Shown here piece after piece: positions 37,864-48,194 of a stretch of DNA of 64,000 nt. Under the pieces are notes generated by a model. It saw nothing but the letters and a program-made list of their open reading frames with translations. It ran no database searches and was not told where the DNA came from. The DNA comes from Marinicella rhabdoformis (lineage in GTDB: Bacteria > Pseudomonadota > Gammaproteobacteria > Xanthomonadales > Marinicellaceae): assembly GCF_009671245.1 (NCBI RefSeq), contig NZ_VTFS01000001.1, positions 345,914 through 409,913 of the forward strand, written 5' to 3'. Position numbers and translations under genes: made by a program. The stretch's first letter is position 1. The number at the start of each line of letters is the position of its first letter.

Positions 37864-40248
37864 TTATGCGGTCGCTTTTCTGTGTTTTGGCATCAACCAA
37901 TAAGCCAGTGCAGGTAACAACAGCAAGGCACCAACCATATTTAATACAAACATAAAGGCCAACAAAATGCCCATATCTGCTTGGAATTTTAGGTCGCTGA
38001 ACATCCAAGTGCCAACACCAATACCCAAAGTCATGGCAGTGAAAAATACCGCTTTACCTGTCAGTTGTAAAGTTTCTTTATAGGCGTCAAATAAGCTCAT
38101 ACCTTGACGCAACAAAGTTTGTAACTTGCTGAAAATATAAATGCCATAGTCAACACCAATACCAACACCCAAAGCCACAACCGGCAGGGTATTCACTTTC
38201 AAACCAATACCCAAATAAGCCATTAATGCATAGGCCAAAGTTGACACCAAGAACAAAGGCAAAACGATACTGATGGTACCTGCGATTGAACGGAAAGTGA
38301 TCAAACACAGCAAGATGATTGCGCCATATACCATGAATAGCATCGGCATTTGCGCACCTTTAACCACATCATTCGTTGCCGCCATGACACCGGCATTACC
38401 CGTGGCCAAACGGAACTTGACTTCACCTTCATTCAAAGCACCCTCTTCATTAACTGATGCCGGATTCGCAACTTGATAGGCTTGAACTGCGTCTACAACA
38501 TTATTAATTGTTGTCGCTTTGTGGTCATCTGTAAATATTGTTACTGGCATTGCACTACAATCTCGATTCAAGAGGCCCGTGTCTGTATCAATATTGGACA
38601 ATGACTGTCTCATCACATAGTTGTTTCGAGACAGTTCTCTCCACTTGATATTGCCTTCGTTCCAACCAGCTGTTATGATTTTTGCAACTTGCGGCAAAGT
38701 GATGACTTTTTGAACGCCTTCGACATTCGTCATGTGCCATGCAAAACGATCGATATTTTCCATCGCTTTAAAGCTTTCTGTACAAGCATTGGGCGTGGTT
38801 TCAGCAATCACATTAATCATATCAACACCGAGTGAAAATTCACTGCTGATTTTCATTGCATCTTGATTATATCTGGCTTCAGGACGCAGCTCAGGAACAC
38901 CAGCTTGCGAGTCTCCAATTTGCATTTCTTGACCTTTGAAATAACCAATAACAAACAATCCAATCGCCAACAAGACCACCAAAGTAGCCACTGGGTTTTT
39001 AGCAAATTTAGCAATGCTGTGCCACACACCTTCTTTTTGCGTATTGCGCTCACATTTAGCACAAAAGGCTTCGAAGTTCTTCATCTTCACACCCGACAAC
39101 AACAAAGGCAAAATCACCATGTTAGTGATGATAATCAGGGCCACACCAATAGTCGCTGTGATGGCCAATTCTTGAATGATACGGATGTTAATAAAATAAA
39201 TGGTGGCAAAACCTATGGTATCTGATAACAAGGCAATGATACCCGGTGCTAACAGCGCACAAAACGCACCACGTGCCGCCAAATCAGCATTGTGATTTCC
39301 TTTTTGGTGAACCAACTGATCAGTCCACCCTGAAATCATTTGTACACCGTGACTCACACCTATGGCAAACACCAAAAACGGAGTCAAAATATTCATAGGG
39401 TCAATACCCATTCCCAGTATTTTCAAGAAACCCAGCTGCCAAATCACAGCCGTGATAGAACATAGGATTGGGTACAGAGTTAGCTTCCAGTGCTTAGAAT
39501 ACCAAAACAACAAGATTGCTGTAATCACGATAGCCAAAGCAAAGAAGTACAGCACGGAAATGGCACCTTCTGAAATGTCACCAACAATTTTCGCAAATCC
39601 GATGATGTGAACTGTTTGGCCGTCTCCTTCAAAATCTGTACGGATTTTTTCTAATTGTTCGGCAATGTTTTGGTAATCAATTTTTTCACCAGTTTGTGGA
39701 TCTTCTTCAAGCAAATCTGCCCAAACCATGGCGCCATTAAAATCCTCAGCAACCAACCTTCCCAAAACACCAGATTTTACGATATTAGCTTTGACAGTTT
39801 CATAAGCTTCAGGACTGGGTGAAAAATCTGATGGAATAACATTTCCTCCCGCAAAACCATCTTCAACCACCTCTACAAAGCGGACATTCGGCGTAAATAT
39901 TGACTTTACACTTGGTCGATATACACCTTCAATGAAATTCACTTCATCAGTAACTTTTTCCAGCTTCCTGAAAAACTGGTCGTTAAACATGTCTCCACTG
40001 TCATCGACCAATGCGACCAACACCCTGTTGGCTCCGCCAAAGTCTTCTTCATACTGCAAAAATGTTTGCATGTATTCATGATCTAATGGCAATTGCTTTT
40101 TAAAACCTGCATCTACCTGTAATTGACTGGCCATATATGCCATAAATATTGTGATAGCAACGACCATCAATAAAATTAATTTCTTGCCACTGAACAACAC
40201 CGATTCACAGGCCGCAGCAAAAGTAGATTTTTTCATATGCTCACTCAT
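37864..40248 (-). CDS. MMPL/RND-superfamily transporter
   Basis: Inner-membrane exporter or lipid transporter of the hydrophobe-type RND group. At 794 aa it has twofold internal symmetry. One helix near residue 30 is followed by a large periplasmic loop (about 50-235), then a cluster of helices (ISVLYFFALAIVITAILLFW through IIITNMVILPLLL). A second helix near 425, a second large loop and a second helix cluster follow (MPMLFMVYGAIILLCLITF to MVGALLLLPALAYWLM). The GVGIGVDYGIYIFS block is typical of MMPL proteins. It is last in a five-gene operon starting with a surface lipase, which suggests a hydrophobic or acyl-chain cargo. Direction of transport is unknown. Confidence 0.88.
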   Translation of the reverse strand: MSEHMKKSTFAAACESVLFSGKKLILLMVVAITIFMAYMASQLQVDAGFKKQLPLDHEYMQTFLQYEEDFGGANRVLVALVDDSGDMFNDQFFRKLEKVTDEVNFIEGVYRPSVKSIFTPNVRFVEVVEDGFAGGNVIPSDFSPSPEAYETVKANIVKSGVLGRLVAEDFNGAMVWADLLEEDPQTGEKIDYQNIAEQLEKIRTDFEGDGQTVHIIGFAKIVGDISEGAISVLYFFALAIVITAILLFWYSKHWKLTLYPILCSITAVIWQLGFLKILGMGIDPMNILTPFLVFAIGVSHGVQMISGWTDQLVHQKGNHNADLAARGAFCALLAPGIIALLSDTIGFATIYFINIRIIQELAITATIGVALIIITNMVILPLLLSGVKMKNFEAFCAKCERNTQKEGVWHSIAKFAKNPVATLVVLLAIGLFVIGYFKGQEMQIGDSQAGVPELRPEARYNQDAMKISSEFSLGVDMINVIAETTPNACTESFKAMENIDRFAWHMTNVEGVQKVITLPQVAKIITAGWNEGNIKWRELSRNNYVMRQSLSNIDTDTGLLNRDCSAMPVTIFTDDHKATTINNVVDAVQAYQVANPASVNEEGALNEGEVKFRLATGNAGVMAATNDVVKGAQMPMLFMVYGAIILLCLITFRSIAGTISIVLPLFLVSTLAYALMAYLGIGLKVNTLPVVALGVGIGVDYGIYIFSKLQTLLRQGMSLFDAYKETLQLTGKAVFFTAMTLGIGVGTWMFSDLKFQADMGILLAFMFVLNMVGALLLLPALAYWLMPKHRKATA

Positions 40249-40257
40249 AACAGCCCC

Positions 40258-41181
40258 TTATTGATACATCGATTGTTGATAAATACCTTCTTCGCCTACC
40301 AAGATTAAATCATTACCTGACTTAACTCCAGCAGCATAGTCATCACCTGAACTTTCTTCGCCCATGGCGCTGAGTGTTCCATCATGGTAACGCATTTTGG
40401 CACCATTGGCACCGACCAAGACCATGACATCATCATTGATTAAAATTGAACCAAACCAACTGTCCAAATTTGGGTTATTAACTTCTTCCCAGGTGACACC
40501 CTCATCATCACTGCGCAATACATGACCACGCAATCCATAAGCAATCACCTCATTGTTTAAACTGTTTATGCCAAACATAGAGCCGGGGTAAGGTAATTCT
40601 ACATCTTGCCAAGTGCTTCCTTGGTCTTCACTTCTGAACATAAACCCAGCTTCTGCAGCCACAACCAATGTACCCGCTTCAGTGATAATAATGTCATTCA
40701 AATGGTAATCTAATTCTTCAGATATCAAATCATCATTCCAATTTTTACCACCATCCTCTGTTGAAAATAAAGTGCCATAGGCACCAATCACAAACCCAGT
40801 ATTTTCATCTAGAAAGATTGCTGATAAAAAAGGCACTTCTCTTTCGGGGTCAGAAAACTGTAATTCCCAAGTTGCACCGTTATCACCGCTGTGAATAATG
40901 GTCGCATCATGCCCAACTGCCCAAACATGTTTTCCAGAAGAAGCCACCTTGGTTAAAGCAGCTCTGGTCGGTACGGCTGCAATTTGCTGCCATGACTGAC
41001 CGTTGTCATCACTTTTAAGTACATGACCGCGCTCCCCAACTGCTATCATATCCTCACCTACATAGGTCACAGACAGCAACAATGACTCAGCTGCCAGCCC
41101 CATTATTTCAGCCGTGTCTTCAGCCCAAACAGAGCAGCTGAACAACACCAACAATAAATTAATTTTTTTCATTATTTTCAT
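40258..41181 (-). CDS. YCF48/BNR-repeat periplasmic protein
   Basis: Predicted seven-bladed propeller related to the photosystem II assembly factor Ycf48/Hcf136. I start at MKIMKKINLLLVLFSCSVWA, a signal peptide; ATG 41172 is an equally good start and a longer frame to 41226 is less likely. Repeated blade motifs S-x-D-x-G-x-x-W are visible (SDDNGQSWQQI, SGDNGATWELQ, TEDGGKNWNDD, SEDQGSTWQDV, SDDEGVTWEEV). In bacteria without photosystems these occur with MMPL transporters, DUF1302 and DUF1329 proteins, as here. A scaffolding role between membranes is inference. Confidence 0.85.
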   Translation of the reverse strand: MKIMKKINLLLVLFSCSVWAEDTAEIMGLAAESLLLSVTYVGEDMIAVGERGHVLKSDDNGQSWQQIAAVPTRAALTKVASSGKHVWAVGHDATIIHSGDNGATWELQFSDPEREVPFLSAIFLDENTGFVIGAYGTLFSTEDGGKNWNDDLISEELDYHLNDIIITEAGTLVVAAEAGFMFRSEDQGSTWQDVELPYPGSMFGINSLNNEVIAYGLRGHVLRSDDEGVTWEEVNNPNLDSWFGSILINDDVMVLVGANGAKMRYHDGTLSAMGEESSGDDYAAGVKSGNDLILVGEEGIYQQSMYQ

Positions 41182-41250
41182 CGTTTTAATTACAAAAAAT
41201 GGCCATGAACTTACGCCCATAGCCACCTGAACTTATTCTTGAATCACGAA

Positions 41251-42612
41251 TTATCTTCTGCCGCGTTTACGCAAAGCTGAAGGAGTATAGCTTGATTCAC
41301 TCAAAGGAGAGTTGAAAGTATTCACTTGATCTTGATTATCTAAACCAACTGATACATAACGTCCAGACTGTAAATCATGGTGCGTTTCAACCGTACTCCA
41401 GAACAAAGGAATTTCATAATAGTTGATGCTATGTGCTTCAGAATAACGCCACAATTCACCACGCTTATCATAATGGTCAGTTAACAGTATTTGATAGCTG
41501 TCCTCGTCTAAGTAATAAGTTCTTCGGCTGTTGATGTGGCGGAAACCTTCTCTCAGATTGGCTTCAATCACATGTACACGATGCACTTCATAACGCATGT
41601 ACTCTGGATTTAAATGACCTGGCATGACCATGTCTTCTATCAAAGAGTCTGAGCTGTGCGCTTTGTAGGAATTATAAGGCACATAGATTTCTTTTGTTCC
41701 TACCCAATCCCAAGTGAAGCGATCCATAGCACCATTAAACATATCAGTCATGTCATTGGTACGTAAGCCATCAGACGCGGTACCTGGATTGTCATAAGCA
41801 ACATTAGGCGCTCGACGAACACGTCTTTGGCCTGGATTATATATCCATGCTTGACGAGGTGTTTCTTTTTGATTCATGGTTTCATGAACCAACAACACAC
41901 GCCCTGCCAAACGAGCTGGCGATTCTACCACTTGGTAAAAGTACAACAAGATGTTGTTGATGTCTTCTACCGTGTTACCTTCAACATAGTATTTACCATA
42001 CAACTCTTCGCGCAAACGAACCAAAGTATATTGGCCTTTGGAAGTTGGTGCCACTTGGTTGTTATAACGAACACCACCTGAACCTTTGTACTTCAACTTA
42101 TGGTTTAAAATCAGTTCATAAGCATTTTCAGGAAATGGAAAAGGAAAACCTTCTGCTACTCTAGCCACACCTTCACCGTCAGCTGTTAAGGTTCCAGTTC
42201 TGCCATTCTCTTTTGTCTTGTCATAAATTCGCTGAGGAAAAGATGCTGAGCGCCTGGTAGGATAAACGTTCATCTTGAAAGTTTCAGGATAACGGACAAA
42301 CATGGCCCTTTGACCTTCAGACAATTTCTCAGCATACTCATTGAAATTACTTGAATCAATGGTGAACAATACCTTGTCATCAGCATAAGGGTCTGGATGG
42401 TGATCGCCCAACTGATAACCAGCAACAGGCTCAGTAATACCACCAGTCCATGCTGGAATGGTGCCTTCTTCGTTACCTGCTTTGATTGAACCCATTGGGG
42501 TCAAGTCTTTACCCAAACGATCTACTTGATCAGGCTTGGGGCCAGCATGCGCTGAACCCACGACCGTCAAACCAACAATGGCTGTTAATAACGATTTTTT
42601 TAATAAATTCAT
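41251..42612 (-). CDS. DUF1329 family periplasmic protein (LolA/LolB-like fold expected)
   Basis: A signal peptide ends at GSAHA (about residue 23). The family opening follows: VDRLGKDLTPMGSIKAGNEE and GTIPAWTGGI. Later blocks are RRSASFPQRIYDKTKENG, NNILLYFYQVVESPARLAG, RRAPNVAYDNPGTASDGLRT and WVGTKEIYVPYNSY. At 453 aa it is typical. DUF1329 proteins are thought to resemble LolA/LolB lipoprotein carriers, so a periplasmic shuttle for a hydrophobic cargo fits. It lies 15 bp after the DUF1302 gene and is co-transcribed with it in most genomes where both occur. Confidence 0.9.
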   Translation of the reverse strand: MNLLKKSLLTAIVGLTVVGSAHAGPKPDQVDRLGKDLTPMGSIKAGNEEGTIPAWTGGITEPVAGYQLGDHHPDPYADDKVLFTIDSSNFNEYAEKLSEGQRAMFVRYPETFKMNVYPTRRSASFPQRIYDKTKENGRTGTLTADGEGVARVAEGFPFPFPENAYELILNHKLKYKGSGGVRYNNQVAPTSKGQYTLVRLREELYGKYYVEGNTVEDINNILLYFYQVVESPARLAGRVLLVHETMNQKETPRQAWIYNPGQRRVRRAPNVAYDNPGTASDGLRTNDMTDMFNGAMDRFTWDWVGTKEIYVPYNSYKAHSSDSLIEDMVMPGHLNPEYMRYEVHRVHVIEANLREGFRHINSRRTYYLDEDSYQILLTDHYDKRGELWRYSEAHSINYYEIPLFWSTVETHHDLQSGRYVSVGLDNQDQVNTFNSPLSESSYTPSALRKRGRR

Positions 42613-42627
42613 ATACTGTCCCCGTAA

Positions 42628-44559
42628 TTAGAATGAATATTTGACATTGATTGATGCAAAATCTCTGTCAAATAATTGATTATGTATGCCTGCGCCAGAG
42701 AAACGTGTGTGACTTACATCAACACTCCATTTTTCTAAGTAGGTTCCTGTCACACCTATGGTCACAGATTTACGGCCTTCGATGAAGTTACCACCCGGCC
42801 CTGGCGTGGTGCCATTAACATCGTGATTGAACCCCAAACGTGGAGACACGTTCCAAGCTGTACCAAAAGCGTTGTTATAATCGAATTTTGTGATTAAACG
42901 GTATCCCCACGAAAAAGAAGTGGCAAAAAATTCGTTCGCTTCTGTTACTGGATTACGACTGCTACCACCAGTAACAACGCTGGCACCTCCACTGGTATCA
43001 GTACCTGGGCCGTTGTACCTTAAGACTGATGTATCTGGTAAATCCCAAACATTGGTAAAGCCTACTTCACCGACTAAAGCGATTTGGTCTGTACCAAAAA
43101 AGTCATTGGGGCCGAATAATTTGGTTCCAGTGAACTGCAATTGAGACACTTCATGTCTTTCCCAACCTCTGATATAGTCACGTGGTTCAAATTGACCCAG
43201 CTGAGAATTAAAACGGTCATAAGGTGCTGGAATCGCTGCATTCAATGGCGACAAAGCCGCAAACAGCAACTCTACATCATCAAACTGTAAAGGCACGTTA
43301 TCTCTATAACTTAATTCGCCTTGCAGTGACATACCCAAACTGTTAATTGTGGTATTAAAACTCAAACCAATTAAGTCGATGTCTTCAGGGAATTCAGTGA
43401 AGTACGTCGCTGAATTCGGTGAAGCAGGACCAAATGGGTAAGCAGGAGAGGCAGGATTACTTAAGTAACCTGGTAAATCAACACCTTCTAAAAAAGGAGC
43501 AATGGGTGCATTAGGATCACCAACAGCAATACCACTTAATACTGGTAAGCGTGAATGGTAGTTCAAGTAATACAAACCAAACTCTGTGTTATTCAAAGCT
43601 TCAGAGTAGTATCTGAATGCCAAACCAAATTGACCGTCATCGCTGGCACCTTGTCCAACAGAGCGAGGTACATTGGCTTGAATGATACCGCTAGACAGAG
43701 ATTCTAGTCCTGGTACATTCATAAAATTTTGTAAATCATACAGCTCAGGTACTGTACCAAAATTCAAAGACACGTATTCAGCGCCTGGCGTTCCATAATC
43801 ATTGGTACTAAAATAAGTTCCCATTGGATCTGGATCTGTCTGCTCAAACTCAAACATGTAAACCGCTTCCATAGACAAGTTATCTGTTATGTCAAAGCTC
43901 ATAGACAACATATCAATTGGCAAAAATGCTTCTTTTAATTCAGCACCCGCTACTCGAATTTTTGATACGTCAACAGGGTTTATCACATTGATACCTTGTT
44001 GGATAAATGTAGACTCACCCCAAGAAACAACCTGACGACCCAATCTTACAGAGCCGTATCGTTCGCCGACAGCAAAGTCTTTATAAACATACGCATCTAA
44101 CAAACGGAAACGTTCGCCTACAAACTCTTTGGCCACTTCAGATAATTTATCGTTGTCTGCATTTTCGAAGTCATAAAAGCCAGTCACACGGAAGAAACCG
44201 CCCCAATCCTTATACGAAAAAGCAATGTCTGAAGTGAATTTTGCGGCATTAGAAATCAAATCACCTTTGTCATAATTCAGGTTGCCGTTGTCACCATTGT
44301 TAGACCAACGACCAGGAGCCGCCAACCTTTGCTCAAAAGGCAAAGCACCAACAAACGGATTGATATTTGACTTACCAACCAAACGGTCATCACGGTCTTC
44401 AACTCGCCATGAGGCGCCATAAGACAAAGTGGTATCAACACTGAAACTCCAGTCTCCATTGTCCCATGTTTTTGCCATTGGAGCTGTTGTTGCGCCCAGG
44501 GCAACCATCATCATGGCTGCTTTTAATTTATTTAGTTTTAATTTAGTGTTTTTCATCAT
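42628..44559 (-). CDS. DUF1302 family outer-membrane beta-barrel protein
   Basis: A signal peptide (residues 1-29, ending APMAK) precedes WDNGDWSFSVDTTLSYGASWR, the usual opening of the family. Alternating amphipathic strands run to the C-terminal NVKYSF, whose final Phe is the usual BamA insertion signal. The SVRLGRQVVSWGESTFIQQGINVINPVD block is the most conserved. At 643 aa it is of normal size. It is probably a porin or channel for hydrophobic compounds. It is 7 bp after the lipase gene and 15 bp before the DUF1329 gene. Confidence 0.9.
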   Translation of the reverse strand: MMKNTKLKLNKLKAAMMMVALGATTAPMAKTWDNGDWSFSVDTTLSYGASWRVEDRDDRLVGKSNINPFVGALPFEQRLAAPGRWSNNGDNGNLNYDKGDLISNAAKFTSDIAFSYKDWGGFFRVTGFYDFENADNDKLSEVAKEFVGERFRLLDAYVYKDFAVGERYGSVRLGRQVVSWGESTFIQQGINVINPVDVSKIRVAGAELKEAFLPIDMLSMSFDITDNLSMEAVYMFEFEQTDPDPMGTYFSTNDYGTPGAEYVSLNFGTVPELYDLQNFMNVPGLESLSSGIIQANVPRSVGQGASDDGQFGLAFRYYSEALNNTEFGLYYLNYHSRLPVLSGIAVGDPNAPIAPFLEGVDLPGYLSNPASPAYPFGPASPNSATYFTEFPEDIDLIGLSFNTTINSLGMSLQGELSYRDNVPLQFDDVELLFAALSPLNAAIPAPYDRFNSQLGQFEPRDYIRGWERHEVSQLQFTGTKLFGPNDFFGTDQIALVGEVGFTNVWDLPDTSVLRYNGPGTDTSGGASVVTGGSSRNPVTEANEFFATSFSWGYRLITKFDYNNAFGTAWNVSPRLGFNHDVNGTTPGPGGNFIEGRKSVTIGVTGTYLEKWSVDVSHTRFSGAGIHNQLFDRDFASINVKYSF

Positions 44560-44566
44560 CAGCTCC

Positions 44567-46651
44567 TTATTGAATCACGTCAGTGTTGTTGACATTCAAA
44601 GTAGTGCCGCGTGATAAAATCCATGCAGCCATTTGACCTTGCATCTCTGCAGTCACAGCAGGACCGTCAGCAGGGTTTAACAAACTGCTGTGCGAACCTT
44701 GAGAAAATCTTACTGAAGCATCTAAGCCGTCGGCATTAAAAGCAGATTCAGAATAATTCATCAATCCCATAACTGCCATCAAAGGCTCTGTCCCTGACAG
44801 CGGCGCATTCGCCACTGCATTCGGAATCACATTGTCACCCAGGATTTCATGAACCAAAATGTTGTGATTAGCTGTTGCCATGGCACCAAAGTTAATTGGG
44901 TCAGCTGAATCTAAAGACGTTTGGGTTGCCAAAACAAATAAGTTGAATTCAGTTGTTCCAGGGTTAACTCCTATGGCTGCCAAGCCGCCCAAAATGCTGG
45001 GACCAAATGAAGGTGAAGCAATCAAGAAGTTTGTGATGCCGCCACCTGGTGCTGACAAGAAACCACTTTGAACATCAGGATTCAATGCCAAGTAATTAAC
45101 ACCTGTAATCGCACCTAATGACAATCCAGAGAATGAAACATTAGCAGCATTCAAATCAGGAGATCCATCCATATCAATATCCATCAAAGGAATGGTGTGC
45201 GTTAAGGTCAACACATCTGCCACACCTTGTCTGATGTTATCGCGAGAAACCAAAAGATTAGTCAAGTTAATATAATGAGCTGCAGATGAATCAATCACGC
45301 CGTCTTGATCTAAATCCATATCAAACGTCCGTTCATTTGAGATAGGTGCAAAAGGCGAATTTTCAATGTATAACGGATTTGTAGGGTCTGTAATACCATG
45401 TAAAGGTAAATCAATACCAACCACAACATAACCCAATGAGGCCATGGTGTCTGCAATCGCTAACAAGTTCGTACGGTCTTGAGTGATGCCATGTTGGAAA
45501 ATAACCACAGGCCAACCCTCAGCTGGTTTGGTCATGCCAGAAGCTGCATTGGGCACAGTCATCAACACGGGAATGTTCTCTATTGAGTTTGCCACAGGAA
45601 TTGGCTTAGCTACTGTTACATGTGTTGAAGAAGGGTCTAAACCGAATGCATCGAAAGGAGGCATATACGGACCGGGGGCAGCTTGCCAGCGACCTGTTAA
45701 GGCAGCAGTTGGGTTAGCAGCAGTTGGCGCTTCTAAGTAATAAGGTGTGGTCATTGTGCCGACATAAATATCAGCAATACCTGCGCCACCAATCAAAGAA
45801 GTGTTGGCACCCGATGGGCCCATCACACTTTGACCAGGACCTGAAATCGCTTTCACAGCAGACATCACAGGGGTAATGGACTGTGTTGTCGCAGTCCATG
45901 ACAAAACGATGTCATCAGGATTGATGCCCACTTGTGAAGCAGCATACTCTTGTGAATTGGTCAATTGACGCAAGCCTTCCAAACCCTGAGCAGTTGCATT
46001 ATCTAACAAAGGATCTGTACTGTTACCATTGGCATCAACCAAAGGCGACGTGCGTTTAGAGATGAAATATTGTTGATCTGGAGTTGCCGCATTGCCATCA
46101 GAATCTTTAATACCATTGGTCAAAACAGCCATATAAGTAGTCATTTCTTGCAAAGGACGCAAATGTACGATATTGATGCTGGCGCCATTGGCCACAGCCA
46201 CAAAATCAACACCAAAAGTCATTTCTTGTTGAATACCGGTCACGCCACCGCCAGGCCCAGTTAATGAAACCTGAAACAATCGTACTGTCGCAGGATTAAC
46301 TGATGCCGGAGTCATTGGCACCGAAAAGTTGGTCGCCCAAGGTGAAGTGGTACTGAATCCATCCAAGCCATTCAAAGACACCAAAGGATCTGAATAGTTG
46401 TTTGGATCCTCAACTGGAATATTTAATGTTAAATCAGTAGTGTCTTTAAAAAACAAATTGGTAGGTAAAGGCACCTTTGTCGGGTCGCCACTGGCTGGTT
46501 CAAAAATTGCTGTGATTACGCCCGTAACCAAAGTGCCATCTGGGTTGGTCGCTGGTGGCGCATCCACCGCACTGGGTGAATTGTTGCTGCTGCTACATGC
46601 TTGTAACAACATCAACACAGATGTCAGCATAAGGATTGGTTTTATTTTCAT
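44567..46651 (-). CDS. VolA/Pla-1-type surface lipase, lipoprotein
   Basis: The lipoprotein signal has lipobox LLQAC near residue 19, followed by SSS, which directs to the outer membrane. Residues about 45-300 match the N-terminal domain of the bacterial virulence-factor lipase group (VPLPTNLFF, LNGLDGFSTTSPW). The alpha/beta-hydrolase domain starts at VVIFQHGITQDRTNLLA. A triad is readable: Ser511 in GLSLG, Asp606 in GDNVIP, His654 in GSHSSLL. At 694 aa it is close to relatives such as Vibrio VolA, an outer-membrane lysophospholipase. First gene of a five-gene operon ending in the MMPL transporter. Substrate inferred only. Confidence 0.85.
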   Translation of the reverse strand: MKIKPILMLTSVLMLLQACSSSNNSPSAVDAPPATNPDGTLVTGVITAIFEPASGDPTKVPLPTNLFFKDTTDLTLNIPVEDPNNYSDPLVSLNGLDGFSTTSPWATNFSVPMTPASVNPATVRLFQVSLTGPGGGVTGIQQEMTFGVDFVAVANGASINIVHLRPLQEMTTYMAVLTNGIKDSDGNAATPDQQYFISKRTSPLVDANGNSTDPLLDNATAQGLEGLRQLTNSQEYAASQVGINPDDIVLSWTATTQSITPVMSAVKAISGPGQSVMGPSGANTSLIGGAGIADIYVGTMTTPYYLEAPTAANPTAALTGRWQAAPGPYMPPFDAFGLDPSSTHVTVAKPIPVANSIENIPVLMTVPNAASGMTKPAEGWPVVIFQHGITQDRTNLLAIADTMASLGYVVVGIDLPLHGITDPTNPLYIENSPFAPISNERTFDMDLDQDGVIDSSAAHYINLTNLLVSRDNIRQGVADVLTLTHTIPLMDIDMDGSPDLNAANVSFSGLSLGAITGVNYLALNPDVQSGFLSAPGGGITNFLIASPSFGPSILGGLAAIGVNPGTTEFNLFVLATQTSLDSADPINFGAMATANHNILVHEILGDNVIPNAVANAPLSGTEPLMAVMGLMNYSESAFNADGLDASVRFSQGSHSSLLNPADGPAVTAEMQGQMAAWILSRGTTLNVNNTDVIQ

Positions 46652-46744
46652 TTATAGTCCCCAAGTTAATAACACCCAACATCTTAATTTTTATTGCAGT
46701 AAAATTACAAGTCTAAACATTAAAAAAACATTAATTATTTCACC

Positions 46745-48142
46745 ATGAACATACGCAAAGGTACTGAGAACACCGCTTCTTTTGAACGATTATTCATATT
46801 GACATTTTTGGCTGCCATATTATTTGCCCTCAACCTTTCAGGATGGCTCACAAGCCTACAGTGGTTAACCGTATCAATTACCCTGATAACTGCCACATTA
46901 TGGGTAACTGAATGGCTGCCTATTCCTGTCAGCTCGCTTATTCCGCTGGCTTGTTTTCCCTTGCTTGGCATTTTGACACCTGCCCAAGTGGGACAGGCCT
47001 ATGGCAGCCCTTTGATTTTATTGCTGCTGGGCGGCTTCTTACTGTCAACAGCCATGTCACACAGCAACACACACTTATACATAGCACAACGGATATTGAA
47101 GCAAGTGGGTACAGACCACCCTAAAAAGATATTACTTGGCTTTATGCTGACAGCCTCTTTACTCAGCATGTGGATTTCAAACACGGCAACAACACTGATG
47201 CTACTTCCGATAGCTTTGGCTGTTATAAAATCACAAAACTCGATTCGATTTGGTACATTTTTACTCTTGGGCATTGCTTATGCTGCCAGTATTGGCGGTA
47301 CAGCCACGCCCATTGGCACACCGCCCAATTTAGTCATGATAGAAATCATGAAGAACAGCGGCCTAGGCGAAATAGGGTTCGTTCAATGGATGCGACTGTC
47401 TTTGCCTGTTTGGCTGATATTTTTTCCACTGATGTACTGGGTATTGAGTCTCAACATCAGTAACAATCAAACCACTGCTGATTCCATTGAACTCCAGCCA
47501 CTGACAACAGAACAAAAAAGGGTCTTGATGCTTTTTGCAGCTACAGCCATTTTCTGGATAACCCGCACAGCACCTTTTGGTGGCTGGAAGGTATGGTTTG
47601 ACTTACCTGCCGCCAATGATGCATCTGTCGCCCTATTGGCTGTTGTTGCTTTATTTTCAATTCCTAATGGCAAGGGTCAAAAGCTACTGACTTGGGAGCA
47701 AGCCAACACCATTCCTTGGGGCATATTACTTTTATTTGCTGGTGGCATTTGCATTGCCAGCGCCTTTAAAACCACAGGCCTCAGCACATTGCTCGCTGAA
47801 CAGTTGCTTTTCTTGAAGGATTTACCACTTTTTGTTGTCATTTTGGCCATTTGTTTGACCATCACTTTTTTGACTGAAATCACCAGCAACACGGCTACAA
47901 CCGTCTTGGTATTACCCATCTTGATGTCTGCTTCTGAAGCCATGGGTATACCACCGGTCCAATTACTGCTGCCCGCCACCATCAGCGCAAGCTGTGCATT
48001 TATGATGCCAGTAGCCACCGCTCCTAACGCCATTATTTATGCCTCCGAACACATCACCATGAAAGACATGATTAGACAGGGTTGGAAACTTAATGTCATT
48101 GGCGCACTTTTAATCGCTTGCATCTGTACCTGGTTTATTTAA
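46745..48142 (+). CDS. DASS/SLC13-family sodium:anion symporter
   Basis: Inner-membrane importer of dicarboxylates, sulfate or similar anions with Na+. About eleven hydrophobic helices are visible. Both SNT signatures that build the substrate and sodium sites are present: SNTATTLMLLP (about residue 141) and SNTATTVLVLP (about 378). Proline-containing GTATPIGTPPNLVMIEI follows the first. At 465 aa it is family-normal. It is divergent from the lipase gene across 93 bp. If this organism pumps Na+ by HppA, such symporters would use that gradient; substrate unknown. Confidence 0.9.
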   Translation: MNIRKGTENTASFERLFILTFLAAILFALNLSGWLTSLQWLTVSITLITATLWVTEWLPIPVSSLIPLACFPLLGILTPAQVGQAYGSPLILLLLGGFLLSTAMSHSNTHLYIAQRILKQVGTDHPKKILLGFMLTASLLSMWISNTATTLMLLPIALAVIKSQNSIRFGTFLLLGIAYAASIGGTATPIGTPPNLVMIEIMKNSGLGEIGFVQWMRLSLPVWLIFFPLMYWVLSLNISNNQTTADSIELQPLTTEQKRVLMLFAATAIFWITRTAPFGGWKVWFDLPAANDASVALLAVVALFSIPNGKGQKLLTWEQANTIPWGILLLFAGGICIASAFKTTGLSTLLAEQLLFLKDLPLFVVILAICLTITFLTEITSNTATTVLVLPILMSASEAMGIPPVQLLLPATISASCAFMMPVATAPNAIIYASEHITMKDMIRQGWKLNVIGALLIACICTWFI

Positions 48143-48194
48143 AAACACCCAATAAACCAGACTGTTGCATTAACCTTTTAGTTTAAAGGTGGGA

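Noticed and set aside
48173-48190. ACCTTT / AAAGGT hairpin between the DASS gene and epmA
   Set aside because: Only six A-T-rich pairs and no U tract; too weak to call a terminator.
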